Shown here: piece after piece, positions 33,588 to 43,115 of the stretch | How positions within the stretch are numbered: position 1 is the first letter of the stretch | Layout of the letters: each line of letters begins with the position of its first letter | Assembly: GCA_020633435.1 (NCBI GenBank) | Contig: JACKDP010000010.1 | Span: forward strand, 62,001-126,000 | Length of the DNA stretch: 64,000 nt | Direction of reading: 5' to 3' | DNA from: Myxococcales bacterium | GTDB taxonomy: Bacteria; Myxococcota_A; Bradymonadia; UBA7976; UBA1532 | The notes under the pieces: model-generated | Told to the model about the DNA's origin: nothing | What the model saw: the letters and a program-made list of their open reading frames with translations, nothing else | Database searches by the model: none | Made by a program: the position numbers and the translations under genes

Positions 33588-34451
33588 ATGAATCTGCTCA
33601 CTGCATCGAAGCGGGCGCTGGCCATCGCGGCGCTCTTGCTGGGCTGCGACAGCGGCGGCGGCCAGACGGGGACGCCGGACGCGGCCGCGCCCACGGGGGC
33701 CTGCTGCGGGGCGACGTGCTCCGACTCCACCGAGTCCGCCTGCGTCGGCCAGTTCGTGCCGGCCACGTCGTGCGCGGCCGAGCCCTGCCCCAAGGGGGAT
33801 CAGGGGGCCTGCTGCGCCGCCGATGGCGCCTGCGGCCTGGCCGAGGGGAACACCTGCCTCGCCCGCGGGGGCGACTTCCAGGGGACGGGCACGGCCTGCA
33901 CCTCGGGGCGTTGCTTCGTGCCGGAGGTGGGCGCCTGCTGCTCCCCGCTGGGCGAGTGCGCGGTGCGCAACGAGCAGCGCTGCTTCCTCGATGACCACAC
34001 CTGGCAGGGGGAGGGCTCGACCTGCGATCCGAGCCCCTGCGGGGAGCGCGAGGTGGGGGCCTGCTGCGCCGACAACGGCAGCTGCACCTACATCGATCGG
34101 CCGCGCTGCCGCGGGGCGTTCCGGCTGGGGGAGACCTGCGAGCCCAACCCGTGCCCGCCGCCCCCGCCCCCCCGCGACGCGGGGCCGCCCCCCGTCGACG
34201 CCAGCCCGCCCGACGCCGCCCCGCGCGATGGCGGCGCCGCCGACGCCCGCCCGGCGGACGCCCAGCCCGCGGACGCAGCCCCGCGCGACGCCGCGCCCCC
34301 GACGCCGCCCCCGCGGACGCCGCCCCGCGCGACGCCGCGCCCCCGGACGCCGCCCCGCCTCGGCGGACGCCGCCCCGCCCTCGGCCGACGCGGCCCCCTG
34401 ACGGCCCGGCGGGACAACCCGCCCGGTCCGCGCTACACTGCCCCTCCCTAG
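33588..34451 (+). pseudogene. Cys-rich lipoprotein with a frameshifted Asp-Ala-Pro tail
   Basis: A lipoprotein start (MNLLTASKRALAIAALLLGC) precedes four cysteine modules of the form GACCxxxGxC...GxxCxxxPC (about residues 36-195), then a PPPPPRDAGPP linker and Asp-Ala-Pro repeats. The repeat falls out of frame twice. One base seems missing near 34296-34302, and another near 34356-34361. Adding both gives uninterrupted DAAP repeats ending at TGA 34399-34401 (SADAAP). As read, the frame instead runs to TAG 34449-34451 through basic out-of-phase sequence. The Cys modules look like a disulphide-rich surface protein common in this group. Because the folded part is intact, the protein may still work. 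Confidence 0.72.
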
Positions 34452-34464
34452 CCCGGAGTCATAC

Positions 34465-35613
34465 ATGGCCCTGCCGGACGACCGCCGCATCGACGTCTCC
34501 CGATTTCCCCAGCAGATCCAGCGGTTTCTCTCGGATGAGGCGCCGACGCAGGCGCGGCTGATCGTCGCCCGCGGCACCCTGCCGATGCCGCCCGTCGTGC
34601 AGGCCTGCGCCCTCTACCAGCTCCAGGTCACCAGCGACGACGAGGTCCGGCTGGCGGCCCTGGAGACCATGAAGCGCATGGCCCCCGCCGCGGTGCGCCA
34701 GGTGGCCGGCGAGGCGCTGCCGCCGGTGGTCCTCGACTGGATCGCCGAGGTCTTCCAGGCCCAGCAGCCCATCGTCCGCACCGTCCTCCTCAACGCCAAC
34801 ACCGACGGCGACACCTTCGTGCGCCTGGCGCGGCTGGGCGACGAGGCGACGACGGAGACCATCGCCCTCAACCAGGCGCGCCTGCTCTCCACCCCCGGCC
34901 TCATCCAGGCGCTCTACCTGAACCGCAACACCCGGGCCTCCACCGCCGACCGCATCGTGGACTTCGGCGTGCGCAACCAGGTCGATCTGCGGGATCTGCC
35001 TTGCTACGACGAGATCGTGGCGGCCATCCAGGGGTCGGCGCCAGCGACGGCCGAGCAGGCCGCCGCCGCCGACGCGGCCTTCCGCGAGATGGCCGCCAAG
35101 GCCGCCGCGGAGGACGGCGCGCCCGAAGAGGAGATCCCCGAGGACGTGCCCGTCGACGAGGACGAGGCCGCCGCCGACGACGAGGAGCCCGAGAAGGCCA
35201 TCAGCCGGTCGGCCGCCGGCCGCATCGCCGATCTCAACATCGCCCAGCGCGTGCGGCTGGCCATGCTGGGCTCGCGGGCCGACCGCGCCGTCCTCATCAA
35301 GGACAGCAACAAGATCGTCACCCGCGCGGTCATCCGCAGCCCCGCCGTCACCGACGCGGAGGCCATGATGTACGCCGCCCTGAAGTCGCTGCCCGAGGAG
35401 ATCGTGGGCTACATCGCCCACAACAAGAAGTGGACCCGGCACTACCAGATGAAGAAGCTGCTGGTCTACAACCCGAAGACGCCCGTCGGGGACGCCATGC
35501 GCTTCCTCGCCTTCCTGCGCGCCGGCGACCTGAAGTCGGTGGCCCGCAGCCGCGCCATCCCCGGCCCCGTCTCCAAGGCCGCCAGCCAGATGATGAAGAG
35601 CCGCCTGCGCTGA
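34465..35613 (+). CDS. Conserved-looking cytoplasmic protein with acidic central linker
   Basis: A 382-aa protein from ATG 34465. The first 200 residues are helical and HEAT-like (ACALYQLQVTSDDEVRLAALETMKRM). A very acidic disordered stretch (about 216-250; EEEIPEDVPVDEDEAAADDEE) follows. The C-terminal 130 residues are compact and basic (LGSRADRAVLIKDSNKIVTRAVIRSP; AHNKKWTRHYQMKKLLVYNPKTP). No signal peptide or membrane segment is seen. I recall similar proteins annotated only as hypothetical in myxobacteria. A scaffold or adaptor role is plausible but not shown. Confidence 0.7.
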   Translation: MALPDDRRIDVSRFPQQIQRFLSDEAPTQARLIVARGTLPMPPVVQACALYQLQVTSDDEVRLAALETMKRMAPAAVRQVAGEALPPVVLDWIAEVFQAQQPIVRTVLLNANTDGDTFVRLARLGDEATTETIALNQARLLSTPGLIQALYLNRNTRASTADRIVDFGVRNQVDLRDLPCYDEIVAAIQGSAPATAEQAAAADAAFREMAAKAAAEDGAPEEEIPEDVPVDEDEAAADDEEPEKAISRSAAGRIADLNIAQRVRLAMLGSRADRAVLIKDSNKIVTRAVIRSPAVTDAEAMMYAALKSLPEEIVGYIAHNKKWTRHYQMKKLLVYNPKTPVGDAMRFLAFLRAGDLKSVARSRAIPGPVSKAASQMMKSRLR

Positions 35614-35623
35614 GCGGCGGGCG

Positions 35624-36646
35624 TCAGGTCCGGCCCTGGCGCGTCCGGGCGAGGGCCACGGCCTCGCCGATGCGCAGGTCGTCCATGGCCTCGGCGAACG
35701 CGAGGTTCTGGGCCATGACCTGCTCGGTGTGGGCGTCGAACCGGCCCAGATCGTCGATGAGCCCGTCGATGTTCTCGCGGAAGTAGCGCTGCGTCTCCGA
35801 GACGAACCGGGTGGACGAGTCGAGGGTGCGGGTGAGCCCGTCCAGGGCGCGCTTCAGCTCCAGCGTCACCACGGCCGCGTCCGCCGCCGCCCCCACCGCG
35901 TTGATCTGCCCGCCCACCAGGTCGAGCTGCTCCCCCGCCGCCGTCACGTAGCGCAGGATGTCGCTGCGGAGCTGGGCGATGGTCTCGGCGAGCTGGGCCG
36001 TGTGCGCCTTGAGGCGGTCGAGCCGCTCCTCGGCGGTGTCGTAGAGCCGCAGCTTCACCGAGTGCTCGGCCAGCACCCGGCGGGCCCGATCCAGCTCGGC
36101 GGTGACCTGGCGGGCCTCGGCGGTGCCCGGCTCCAAGACGGCCAGCCGCCGGTCGAGGGCGTCGCGGTGGGCCTCCACGGCCAGCACATGCTCGGCCGCC
36201 AGCTCCTCGTTCTCCGCCGCCTCGATGATCTTGCGGTTGAGCCGATCGATCTCGTCGTACAGGTCGGCCTCGGCGGCCTCGAGCCGGTCGGCGAACGCGG
36301 CCGCCTCGGCCAGCCGCGTCTGGCTGGTGGCGTACTGCTCGCGCAGCAGGGCCTCGATGGAGCGCGGGGCCTGGCTCTTCTCGACGCCGGGCAGGAACGC
36401 GAAGAAGTCGCGCACCTTGTCCCAGAAGCTGGCCTCGCCCGCGTCGAGGGACCGGCTCAGGCCGTCAAGTCGTTGAATCTCCTGGGAAAGTGCGCCCTGC
36501 ACCGTGGCGTTGCGGCCCCGCAGGCGCTCCAGCGTGGAGACCTGCTCGGCCTGCCGGCCGCGCTCCGCCTGGATGAGGGTCTCCAGGCTGCCGGCGCTGA
36601 GGGCGTCGCCCTTCCAGGGGAGGGTGCGGGTGAGGAGGTCGTCCAC
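35624..36646 (-). CDS. Coiled-coil cytoplasmic protein of unknown function
   Basis: A 340-aa protein starting at GTG 36646, ten bases after the acyl-CoA dehydrogenase stop, so probably in its transcript. Nearly the whole length is charged helix with heptad character (EAAEADLYDEIDRLNRKIIEAAENEELAAEH; LDRLKAHTAQLAETIAQLRSDIL). A short hydrophobic piece, DKVRDFFAFLPGV, lies near residue 80. The C-terminal third (VTLELKRALDGLTRTLDSST) faintly recalls TelA-type proteins, but I would not assign that. A filament, tether or phage-shock-like role is possible. It carries no catalytic motif. Confidence 0.7.
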   Translation of the reverse strand: MDDLLTRTLPWKGDALSAGSLETLIQAERGRQAEQVSTLERLRGRNATVQGALSQEIQRLDGLSRSLDAGEASFWDKVRDFFAFLPGVEKSQAPRSIEALLREQYATSQTRLAEAAAFADRLEAAEADLYDEIDRLNRKIIEAAENEELAAEHVLAVEAHRDALDRRLAVLEPGTAEARQVTAELDRARRVLAEHSVKLRLYDTAEERLDRLKAHTAQLAETIAQLRSDILRYVTAAGEQLDLVGGQINAVGAAADAAVVTLELKRALDGLTRTLDSSTRFVSETQRYFRENIDGLIDDLGRFDAHTEQVMAQNLAFAEAMDDLRIGEAVALARTRQGRT

Positions 36647-36656
36647 GGCGCCCGGA

Positions 36657-37823
36657 TCAGAGGTTCTCGAGCTTGGCGAGGATCTCCTTCATCACCTCGG
36701 ACGTGCCGCCGCCGATGGTGATGAGGCGGGCGTCCGCCCAGGCGCGGCCGATGCCGTACTCGGTGGTGTAGCCGAAGCCGCCGTAGACCTGCATGCAGTC
36801 GTACAGGACGCGCTGCATCAGGTCGCCGGCGAAGAGCTTGGCCATGGTGATCTCGCGGGTGGCCGTCTTCGGGCTCTTCACGAACTTGTCGACGGCGAAG
36901 TAGCCCAGGCGGCGGGCGGCCTCGATGCCGGTGAGGTGCTCGGCGAACTTGTGCTTCCAGACCTGGAACTTGCCCACCGGCTTGCCGAAGGCCGACCGCT
37001 CCCGCCCGTACTTGATGGCGTTGCGGACCGCCTTCTCCATGCCCGCCACCGAGGCGACGGCGGCGATGAGCCGCTCGCCCTGGAAGTTGGTCATGATGTG
37101 GTAGAAGCCCATGTTCTCCTGGCCCAGGACGTAGCGCGCGGGCACGCGGCAGTCCTCGAAGAACAGCTCGGCCGTGTCGCTCGACTTGTTGCCGATCTTC
37201 TTGATGCTCTTGCCGACGGTGAAGCCCTTCACGTCGGTGGGGAAGACCAGCAGCGTGATGCCGCCGTAGCCATCCTCGCCGGTGCGGACCGCCAGGGTGA
37301 TGAAGTCGGCGCGGGTGCCGTTGGTGATCCACAGCTTCTGGCCGTTGATCACGTAGTCATCGCCGTCGCGGCGGGCCGTGGTGCGGATGCTGGCCACGTC
37401 GGAGCCGCCGCCCGGCTCGCTCACGCCGAGCGCCGCGATCATGTCCCCCGCGATGGCCGGGGCGAGGAAGTTGCGCTTCACCTCGTCGCTGCCGATCTCG
37501 TTGATGATGGGGGTGGCCATGTCGCTCTGGACCATGAGGGCCATGTTCACGCCGGCGTTCTCGGTGTGCACCAGCTCCTCGGCGTAGGCGCAGGTGTACC
37601 ACCAGTCCAGGCCGAGGCCGCCGTAGGCCGGATCGTGGCCGATGCCCAGCAGGCCCAGGTCGCCGGCCTGCTTGAAGACCTCGCGCGGGAAGATGCCGGT
37701 GGCGTCCCACTCCTCGCTGTAGGGGGCGAGGCTCTTGGCGAAGCGGCGGACCGTCTCGCGGAGCTGCTGGTGCTCCGGCGTGAAGATCTCCTTGTCCTGC
37801 ATGGTGACGCGGGGCTGGCTCAT
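36657..37823 (-). CDS. Acyl-CoA dehydrogenase
   Basis: A 388-aa FAD enzyme from ATG 37823, selected by GGAG five bases upstream. It carries the FAD/substrate segments ALGVSEPGGGSD (131-142) and LWITNGT, and the C-terminal QVYGGFGYTTEYGIGRAWADARLITIGGGTSE pattern. The residue where medium-chain enzymes have the catalytic Glu (EGTS) is Gly (GGTS). A Glu is instead at 250 in NFQGERLIAA, the position used by isovaleryl- and long-chain acyl-CoA dehydrogenases. This supports branched- or long-chain substrates. The reaction is alpha,beta-dehydrogenation of acyl-CoA in fatty-acid or branched amino-acid breakdown, passing electrons to ETF. Confidence 0.92.
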   Translation of the reverse strand: MSQPRVTMQDKEIFTPEHQQLRETVRRFAKSLAPYSEEWDATGIFPREVFKQAGDLGLLGIGHDPAYGGLGLDWWYTCAYAEELVHTENAGVNMALMVQSDMATPIINEIGSDEVKRNFLAPAIAGDMIAALGVSEPGGGSDVASIRTTARRDGDDYVINGQKLWITNGTRADFITLAVRTGEDGYGGITLLVFPTDVKGFTVGKSIKKIGNKSSDTAELFFEDCRVPARYVLGQENMGFYHIMTNFQGERLIAAVASVAGMEKAVRNAIKYGRERSAFGKPVGKFQVWKHKFAEHLTGIEAARRLGYFAVDKFVKSPKTATREITMAKLFAGDLMQRVLYDCMQVYGGFGYTTEYGIGRAWADARLITIGGGTSEVMKEILAKLENL

Positions 37824-37875
37824 GGGCGCTCCGGGCTGGTGGATCACCGGAGTCTAGCCCGCCTTTCCCCTGGCG

Positions 37876-39087
37876 TCACCGCCGGATGCAGACCACCGCG
37901 GCGTCATCCCCCGAGTTCTCCACCGGGCCGTAGCCGGTGAGGAAGCCGTTGGCGGCGCAGAACCGGTGGATGGCGGCGTTGCAGTCGGAGCCGATGCGCT
38001 GCACGCCGTTGCACCCGGGGTGGTGGGTGACGAGGACGCTGTAGCGGGTGCCGACGCCCTCGGCCACGGCCGGCGTCACGCAGGCGACGAGCACGAAGTC
38101 GGGGCCGCTCTCGATGGGGCCGAAGCCCGAGACGTGCCCCTGCGCGGCGCACCAGCGGTGGATGGCGGCGTTGCACTCGGGGCCGATGCGCTGGCGGCTG
38201 CCGTCGCAGACCTCGTGGCGGGCGGCCAGGTCGGCGAAGCTCACCTGCGCGGGGGCCACCGTCTGCACACAGCCCAGCACCGCCACGTCCCCCGAGTTCT
38301 CCACCGGCCCGAAGCCCGACGTCATGCAGTCGCGCGCCGCGCAGAGCCGGTTGATGGCGGCGTTGCAGTCGGGGCCGAGGCGCTGGCCGCTGCCGTTGCA
38401 GGGCGGGTGGCGCTGGCTGAGCTCGCCGTACGACGTCTGCACCACCTCGCCGCGCTGGCCCTCGTCGGTCTGCCCATCGCAGTCGTCGTCGACGCCGTTG
38501 CAGGCCTCGGGGCCCGGGTCCCCGGGGGTGCACGTGCCGGGCTGGCCCCCCTGGCACTCTCCCTGTCGCTGGCAGGCCCCCACCCCGCAGGTGTCGGCCC
38601 CCGCGCCCTCGTCCGTCATGCCGTCGCAGTCGTCGTCCAGGCCGTTGCAGGCCTCGGGCGCGGGCTCCCCCGGCGTGCAGCGATTTGGCTTGCCTTCCAG
38701 GCAGTTGGGGGCCTCCCGTCGGCACTCGCCCAGGCCGCAGACGGCCACGTTCAGGCCCTCGTCGACCTCGCCGTCGCAGTCGTCGTCCACCCCGTTGCAG
38801 GCCTCGTAGGCCCCGGGGTGGATGCTGCGGTTGGCGTCGTCGCAGTCCACGAACTCGCACGTCGGATCGGTGCCGTAGCCATCGTCGTCCCCGTCGGCCA
38901 GGGCGCAGCCGGGCAGCGCGTCGGGGAAGATCTCGGCGTCCTCGACGCCCCGGTCGGGGGTGGCCACCCGGGCGTCGGCGGCGGCGTCGCCCCCGTGGAT
39001 CGTCGCTGGCCCGGCGGTGCCGGGATCGTCGCACCCGGGGGCGACGGCGAGGAGGAGGGGGAGGAGGGCGCGGCGCATGGCGGCCAT
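37876..39087 (-). CDS. MopE-like lipoprotein with three C-terminal repeats
   Basis: A 403-aa lipoprotein (start MAAMRRALLPLLLAVAPGC; ATG 39078 is an alternative). Residues 60-212 carry three CNGxDDDCDG motifs (97-106, 147-156, 196-205) with calcium-loop-like DGDDDGYG. These are the putative metal-binding repeats of MopE and many myxobacterial surface proteins. The C-terminal half is three copies of a 52-55 residue unit (220-273, 283-337, 349-400). The unit pattern is HxxC(N/D)G...QRxGxxCNAAIxRxCAA...(S/T)G(F/Y)GPxE and ends in Cys. I do not know this unit. Four conserved cysteines per copy suggest disulphides. It probably sits on the cell surface. Confidence 0.82.
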   Translation of the reverse strand: MAAMRRALLPLLLAVAPGCDDPGTAGPATIHGGDAAADARVATPDRGVEDAEIFPDALPGCALADGDDDGYGTDPTCEFVDCDDANRSIHPGAYEACNGVDDDCDGEVDEGLNVAVCGLGECRREAPNCLEGKPNRCTPGEPAPEACNGLDDDCDGMTDEGAGADTCGVGACQRQGECQGGQPGTCTPGDPGPEACNGVDDDCDGQTDEGQRGEVVQTSYGELSQRHPPCNGSGQRLGPDCNAAINRLCAARDCMTSGFGPVENSGDVAVLGCVQTVAPAQVSFADLAARHEVCDGSRQRIGPECNAAIHRWCAAQGHVSGFGPIESGPDFVLVACVTPAVAEGVGTRYSVLVTHHPGCNGVQRIGSDCNAAIHRFCAANGFLTGYGPVENSGDDAAVVCIRR

Positions 39088-39118
39088 GATGCCAGAGAGC
39101 CGGGGGCGGGGGAGAGGG

Positions 39119-39883
39119 CTACGGATCCCGCGACTCGTAGACGAGCATCGTGGGGACCTCGAGGGCCGTGAGGAAGCCGCCCTTGCCGCAGCCGGTGTCG
39201 ATGCCGAAGACCGCGGGGCCGGCCCAGAGATCGTTGGGATCCTCCGGCGTGTAGCGGGAGAGCTCGGGGGGGAGCTGCCGCGTGGCCGTGTGGCCGATGA
39301 CCACGGCCTTGCCGCGGTACTCGGCGAAGAAGCGGCGGTCGCGCAGCCAGAGCAGGGCGGTGCGCTGGTTGCCGGTGGTCTCGGCCGGGTGCAGGAAGCG
39401 GCCGGCGGCGTCCTCGGGCAGGCCCGCGTGCACGTAGATGGCGTGGTCGTCCTCGTGCCACCACGGCAGCGCGTCCAGCCAGGCGAGCACGTCCGTCGGG
39501 AAGAAGTCGCCCAGCAGCATCCGGCGCAGATCCTCGACGGGGGCCCCGGTCCCCGGCGGCGAGACGGGCCGCCCCAGGAAGGAGTCGTACGTCTGCAGGC
39601 AGCCGTTGCCGACGGGCAGCACGAACTGCGGCCACTGCCCGCCCAGGGCCCGCAGCCAGCCGTCCTCGTGGTTGCCGCGCAGGCAGATGACCCGCGCCGG
39701 CGTCCGGGCCGGCAGGTCCATCAAGAACCGCACGACGCCCGCCGAGTCGGGCCCGCGATCGAGGTAATCCCCCAGAAACACGAGGGTATCGTCCGCGTCG
39801 AGGGCGGGCAGCCGGGCCAGCAGGCGCTGGAGCTGGTCGAGGTCGCCGTGGATGTCCCCCACGGCGAAGGTGCGTGCGGCCAT
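39119..39883 (-). CDS. Metallophosphatase of the PPP (bacteriophage lambda-phosphatase) type
   Basis: A 254-aa cytoplasmic enzyme from ATG 39883 behind GGAGGAG. It has the complete metallophosphoesterase signature: FAVGDIHGDLDQLQ (GDIHG), FLGDYLDRGPDS (GDxxDRG), CLRGNHEDGWL (GNHE), VIGHTATRQLPP (GHT) and the last metal ligand region FGIDTGCGKGG. The layout is that of serine/threonine phosphatases and related Ap4A/PrpE-like enzymes, with two metals. It could remove phosphate from Ser/Thr-phosphorylated proteins, which are common in myxobacteria. It is 27 bp downstream of the subtilisin gene on the same strand, so may be read through from it. Confidence 0.88.
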   Translation of the reverse strand: MAARTFAVGDIHGDLDQLQRLLARLPALDADDTLVFLGDYLDRGPDSAGVVRFLMDLPARTPARVICLRGNHEDGWLRALGGQWPQFVLPVGNGCLQTYDSFLGRPVSPPGTGAPVEDLRRMLLGDFFPTDVLAWLDALPWWHEDDHAIYVHAGLPEDAAGRFLHPAETTGNQRTALLWLRDRRFFAEYRGKAVVIGHTATRQLPPELSRYTPEDPNDLWAGPAVFGIDTGCGKGGFLTALEVPTMLVYESRDP

Positions 39884-39909
39884 GGGCGCTCCTCCGGTTG
39901 CGGGCGAGC

Positions 39910-42347
39910 CTACTCCAGCTTGACGCGCAGCGGGACGTTCACCTGCGCGGTGCCCGACGACGTCTGCAGCAGCGTCACCAGCTCGGCGGTGCAGAAGGTG
40001 CTGCACCCGAGCTGCACCGTGCTGTCGAGGGTGAGGCCCTGGATGAGGACGGCCTGGCCCGCCGCCCAGAGGGTGAGGGGGCTGGTGTCGGCGAGGGGCC
40101 GCCAGCTCTTGCCCAGCGGCGTGGTGAAGACGACCCAGGCGGACGGGAAGGTCGCGCCCCCGACGAGCTTCTTCTCGAGCGCCAGGTACAGCGAGCCCTT
40201 CTTGTCGGGCAGGCGCAGGCGCGCCGTGCACTCCGGGCAGCTCGGGTGCTCGGGCTGGGGGCCGGCCGCGCCGCGCGAGTGGATGTCGACGCCGACCTCG
40301 TAGGGGCAGAGGGTGTCGGCGGTGGCGCAGTCGGCCTCGCGCGTCGGGGTGGCGGGGGCCTGGCTGCACAGGCACGCCTCGGCGACGGGGAACGTGAAGC
40401 CGTCGGGCAGCGGCGGCGGGGGCGGGGGCAGCGGGCAGGCGGCGACGGCGGGGCAGGCGGCCAGGGCGGCGGCGCAGGCGTCGAGGCCGTCCGGGCGGCC
40501 GAACGTGGCGTCGCCGTCCAGGCAGTCCGCCGGGGCGCAGGCCAGCGCGGCCTCGGCGCGGCAGGCGTCCAGCGCGCGGGCGGGCCGGCCCAGGTCGCGC
40601 CCGGCCGCGGTGATCAGGCGCTGCAGGTGGCCCGCGTCGGGGACGACGGCGTCGGCGTCCCGGCGCAGCGCGATGAGGCGGGTGAGCGCGCCGGTGGTGA
40701 AGGCGGCCGCCACCGAGGTGCCGCTCACCGCCGTCGGGCTGGTGAAGGTCGCCTCGTCGGGCGGATCGGCGCACTGGAACGTGGCGAGGCTCGCCGGCGC
40801 CCGCGCGGAGGTGGCGTAGGCGTGCTCGGCCGGGGCCACCAGCGCGGGCTCGGCCCCCTGGATGGCCACGCGGGCGGGGCGGTCGTCGTCGCCCACGCCG
40901 CCGATGGCCGCCACCAGGAACCGCGGCGCCTCGCCCGGCCGGCACGTCGGGATCTCGCTCCACGCCGCCGGGAAGAAGAGCGCCGGGGGCGCGGGGGGCG
41001 GACCGGCGCAGGCCGAGGGCGGCACGGCGTCGGGCTCCACGTCGAAGAAGGCCCGGTAGATCAAGCGGTTGGCTTCGGGGCGCCCCGGCCGGTTGCCCGC
41101 GGCCGCCACCGCGATCACCGGCCGATCGGCGTCCTCGTCGTCGCGGGCCAGCAACAGCGCGTAGCGCACCGCCTCGCCCACCGGATCCTCCACCCCGGCC
41201 ACGGCGCCGGCGGCGTCGCGGATCGGGCGGGGCAGGCCCAGCTCGGGGGGCCAGCCCAGGCTCAGGTTCAGGAGCAGGGCGCGGCGCCGGTCGGCGTCGG
41301 CGATGCCGAGGGCGGCGATGATCCCGCGGGCCACGTCGCCGATGTCGCCATGGCCGGGGGTGCCGAGGACGCGCACGTCGTGCAGGCGGGCCCGCTCCGT
41401 GACCTGGCGGATGAGCAGCCCCATGCTGCTGCCGTGGGGGTGGCGCGGCCCCTCGACGTCGCCGCCCGGGAGCGCCACCGCCCGCGCGCCCAGCTCGTCG
41501 GCCACCACGGGCTCCATGCCGGTGTCGAGCACGGCGACGTCGGCCACGGGCCGCGCTGGATCGCCGGGCGCGACGGGGGCGAGGCCCACCCGGGCGAGCG
41601 CGTAGGCCCGCAGCGCCGGCGTGGCGCGGGGCTCGGTGCCCAGCGCGATGGCGACGCACTCCCGGCCCACGAAGAAGCGCACCTGGCCCTCGGCCGCCTG
41701 GCCGGCCCACTGGCGCACGGCCTCGACCAGGGGCGCCAGGGCGTCGGGGCGCACGGGGCGGCCCAGGCGCAGGCGGAAGAAGCGCGCGGGGGCCTCGCCG
41801 GCGTGCGGCGTGCCCGGGGGGACGAGGGGGGCGAGCCGCCCGAAGCGGCCGAGCTCGACGTCGGCCCCCACCTCGGCCCGGCACGGGGCGTCGTCGGCGG
41901 CGCAGAACCAGCCGGGATCCAGCCCCACCAGCCGGCGGGCCAGGGCCTCGTCGAACCCGGCCGCCGGGGCCGGCCCCTCCACCGGCGCGTCGATGAAGAG
42001 CTGGTCCAGCCGGCAGCCCTGCTCGGCGGGCGTGCCGCGGGGCAGGTCCGCGGCCTGGATGGGGGCCTCGGGGGGCGCGGCGTCGGCGAAGGGCGGGCAG
42101 CCGGCGTCCAGCGCGCCCGCGTCGGCCGGCCTCGCGTCGGCGGGGCTCGCGTCGGCGGCTCGGGGCAGGCGCTCGCGTCGGCCGGGCTCGCGTCGGCGGG
42201 GGCCGCGTCGGCGGGGGCCGCGTCAGCGCCCTGGTCGGCCAGCGTGGCGTCCACGACGGCGCCATCCGGGTCCTCCGGGGCGTCGCCGCCGCCGCGACAG
42301 CCGCCGAGCATCACGAGCAGCGCTAGCGAAAAGATGCGTGTGATCAT
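39910..42347 (-). pseudogene. Subtilisin-family serine protease lipoprotein, frameshifted in its linker
   Basis: It starts at ATG 42347 (MITRIFSLALLVMLGGC, lipobox LGGC), overlapping the previous stop as ATGA. An Asp-Ala-Pro linker (DAAPADAAPADASPADAS) then falls out of frame near 42155-42165. One missing G would restore DASPADARPADAGALDAG and join to the protease. The total length is one base short of a multiple of three. The protease domain is intact: Asp in VAVLDTGMEP (codon about 41526-41524), His in RHPHGSSMG (about 41436), Asn in AVAAAGN and Ser in SGTSVAAAF (about 40716). The C-terminal 250 residues include a cysteine-rich part and a beta domain. It should cleave proteins outside the inner membrane. 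It is the third gene of the CHAT operon. Confidence 0.78.
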
Positions 42348-43028
42348 GGACTTGCCTCCGGCTCCCACACCAGCGGGACCCGCAGCCAGCGCAGGTCGGC
42401 CCCCTCGGCGGGGGCGGTGAGGGCCGCCACCCGGGCCGCCGGCCCGAGCACGATGTGCAGGGTGCGCGGCCCCGCCGGCCCCTGGAAGAGCGCCGCCCCC
42501 CGGGCCTCGACGCGGAAGGCGCCGCCCTCGCCGCGGGTGACGGTGGCCGCGACGGGCCGCAGGCCCCCCGGCCCCTCCGCGAACACCCGGGCGGCCTCGG
42601 CCCCGGCGCCCGCCGGCCGCAGCACCAGGCGCAGCGCGCTCTCGGGGCCGAAGGTGGTGGTGATGGCCTCCGGTGCGCGTCGTCTTCAGGCCGCCGAAGG
42701 CCCCTCGACGGTGTAGGCCGGCCCGGCGCCCGCGGGCCAGAGCGCCCAGAGGGAAGAGGGCCGCCGCTGCCGCGGCGAGGGTGGCCTGGCAGCCAGGCCG
42801 CGCGCCGCCCCTGCGGCAGCGCCGCCTCGCCGCCCGCGCGCGCACGGCGGCGGGCACGGGCTGCCCCAGCGCCACCAGCAGCGCGCGCGCCTCGGGATCC
42901 GCCGCGATGGCCGCCTCGTCGCGCCGGGCCACGACGTCGGCGTCGTCGACGGGCGGGCCGGGCGGATCGTCGGGCACCCGCGCGAGGCGCAGGTCCAGGT
43001 CATCGCGTTCGATGTGCTTGTCTTGCAT
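42344..43028 (-). pseudogene. Small membrane protein of the CHAT operon, frame disrupted
   Basis: It starts at ATG 43028 (MQDKHIERDDLDLRL). An acidic and Ala/Arg-rich cytoplasmic part leads to a hydrophobic segment (TLAAAAAALFPL, continuing as LWALWPAGAG in a shifted frame). A soluble beta-rich domain follows (AITTTFGPESALRLVLRPAG...), ending at TGA 42346-42344. The start and end lie in different frames, and at least one indel falls at 42665-42755. The 685-bp length confirms this. The layout (cytoplasmic stretch, one transmembrane helix, outside domain) is like an anti-sigma or adaptor protein, but no zinc or sigma-binding motif is seen. It lies between a CHAT lipoprotein and a subtilisin, overlapping the latter by ATGA. 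Confidence 0.6.
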
Positions 43029-43038
43029 GGTCTTTTCC

Positions 43039-43057
43039 CCCCGCCATGGTGGCGGGG
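43039..43057. promoter_or_regulatory. Hairpin before the small membrane-protein gene
   Basis: CCCCGCCA and TGGCGGGG, with a three-base loop, form an 8-bp stem. In minus-strand mRNA it directly precedes the GGGGGA-type ribosome binding site, so it could limit translation. It has no T-tract, so is not a standard terminator. Confidence 0.4.
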
Positions 43058-43115
43058 AGGCTCCCCCCTTGTCGAGAGGTTCCGGGGCCGGGGGCCGGTT
43101 CTTTCGCGTCGCCCG

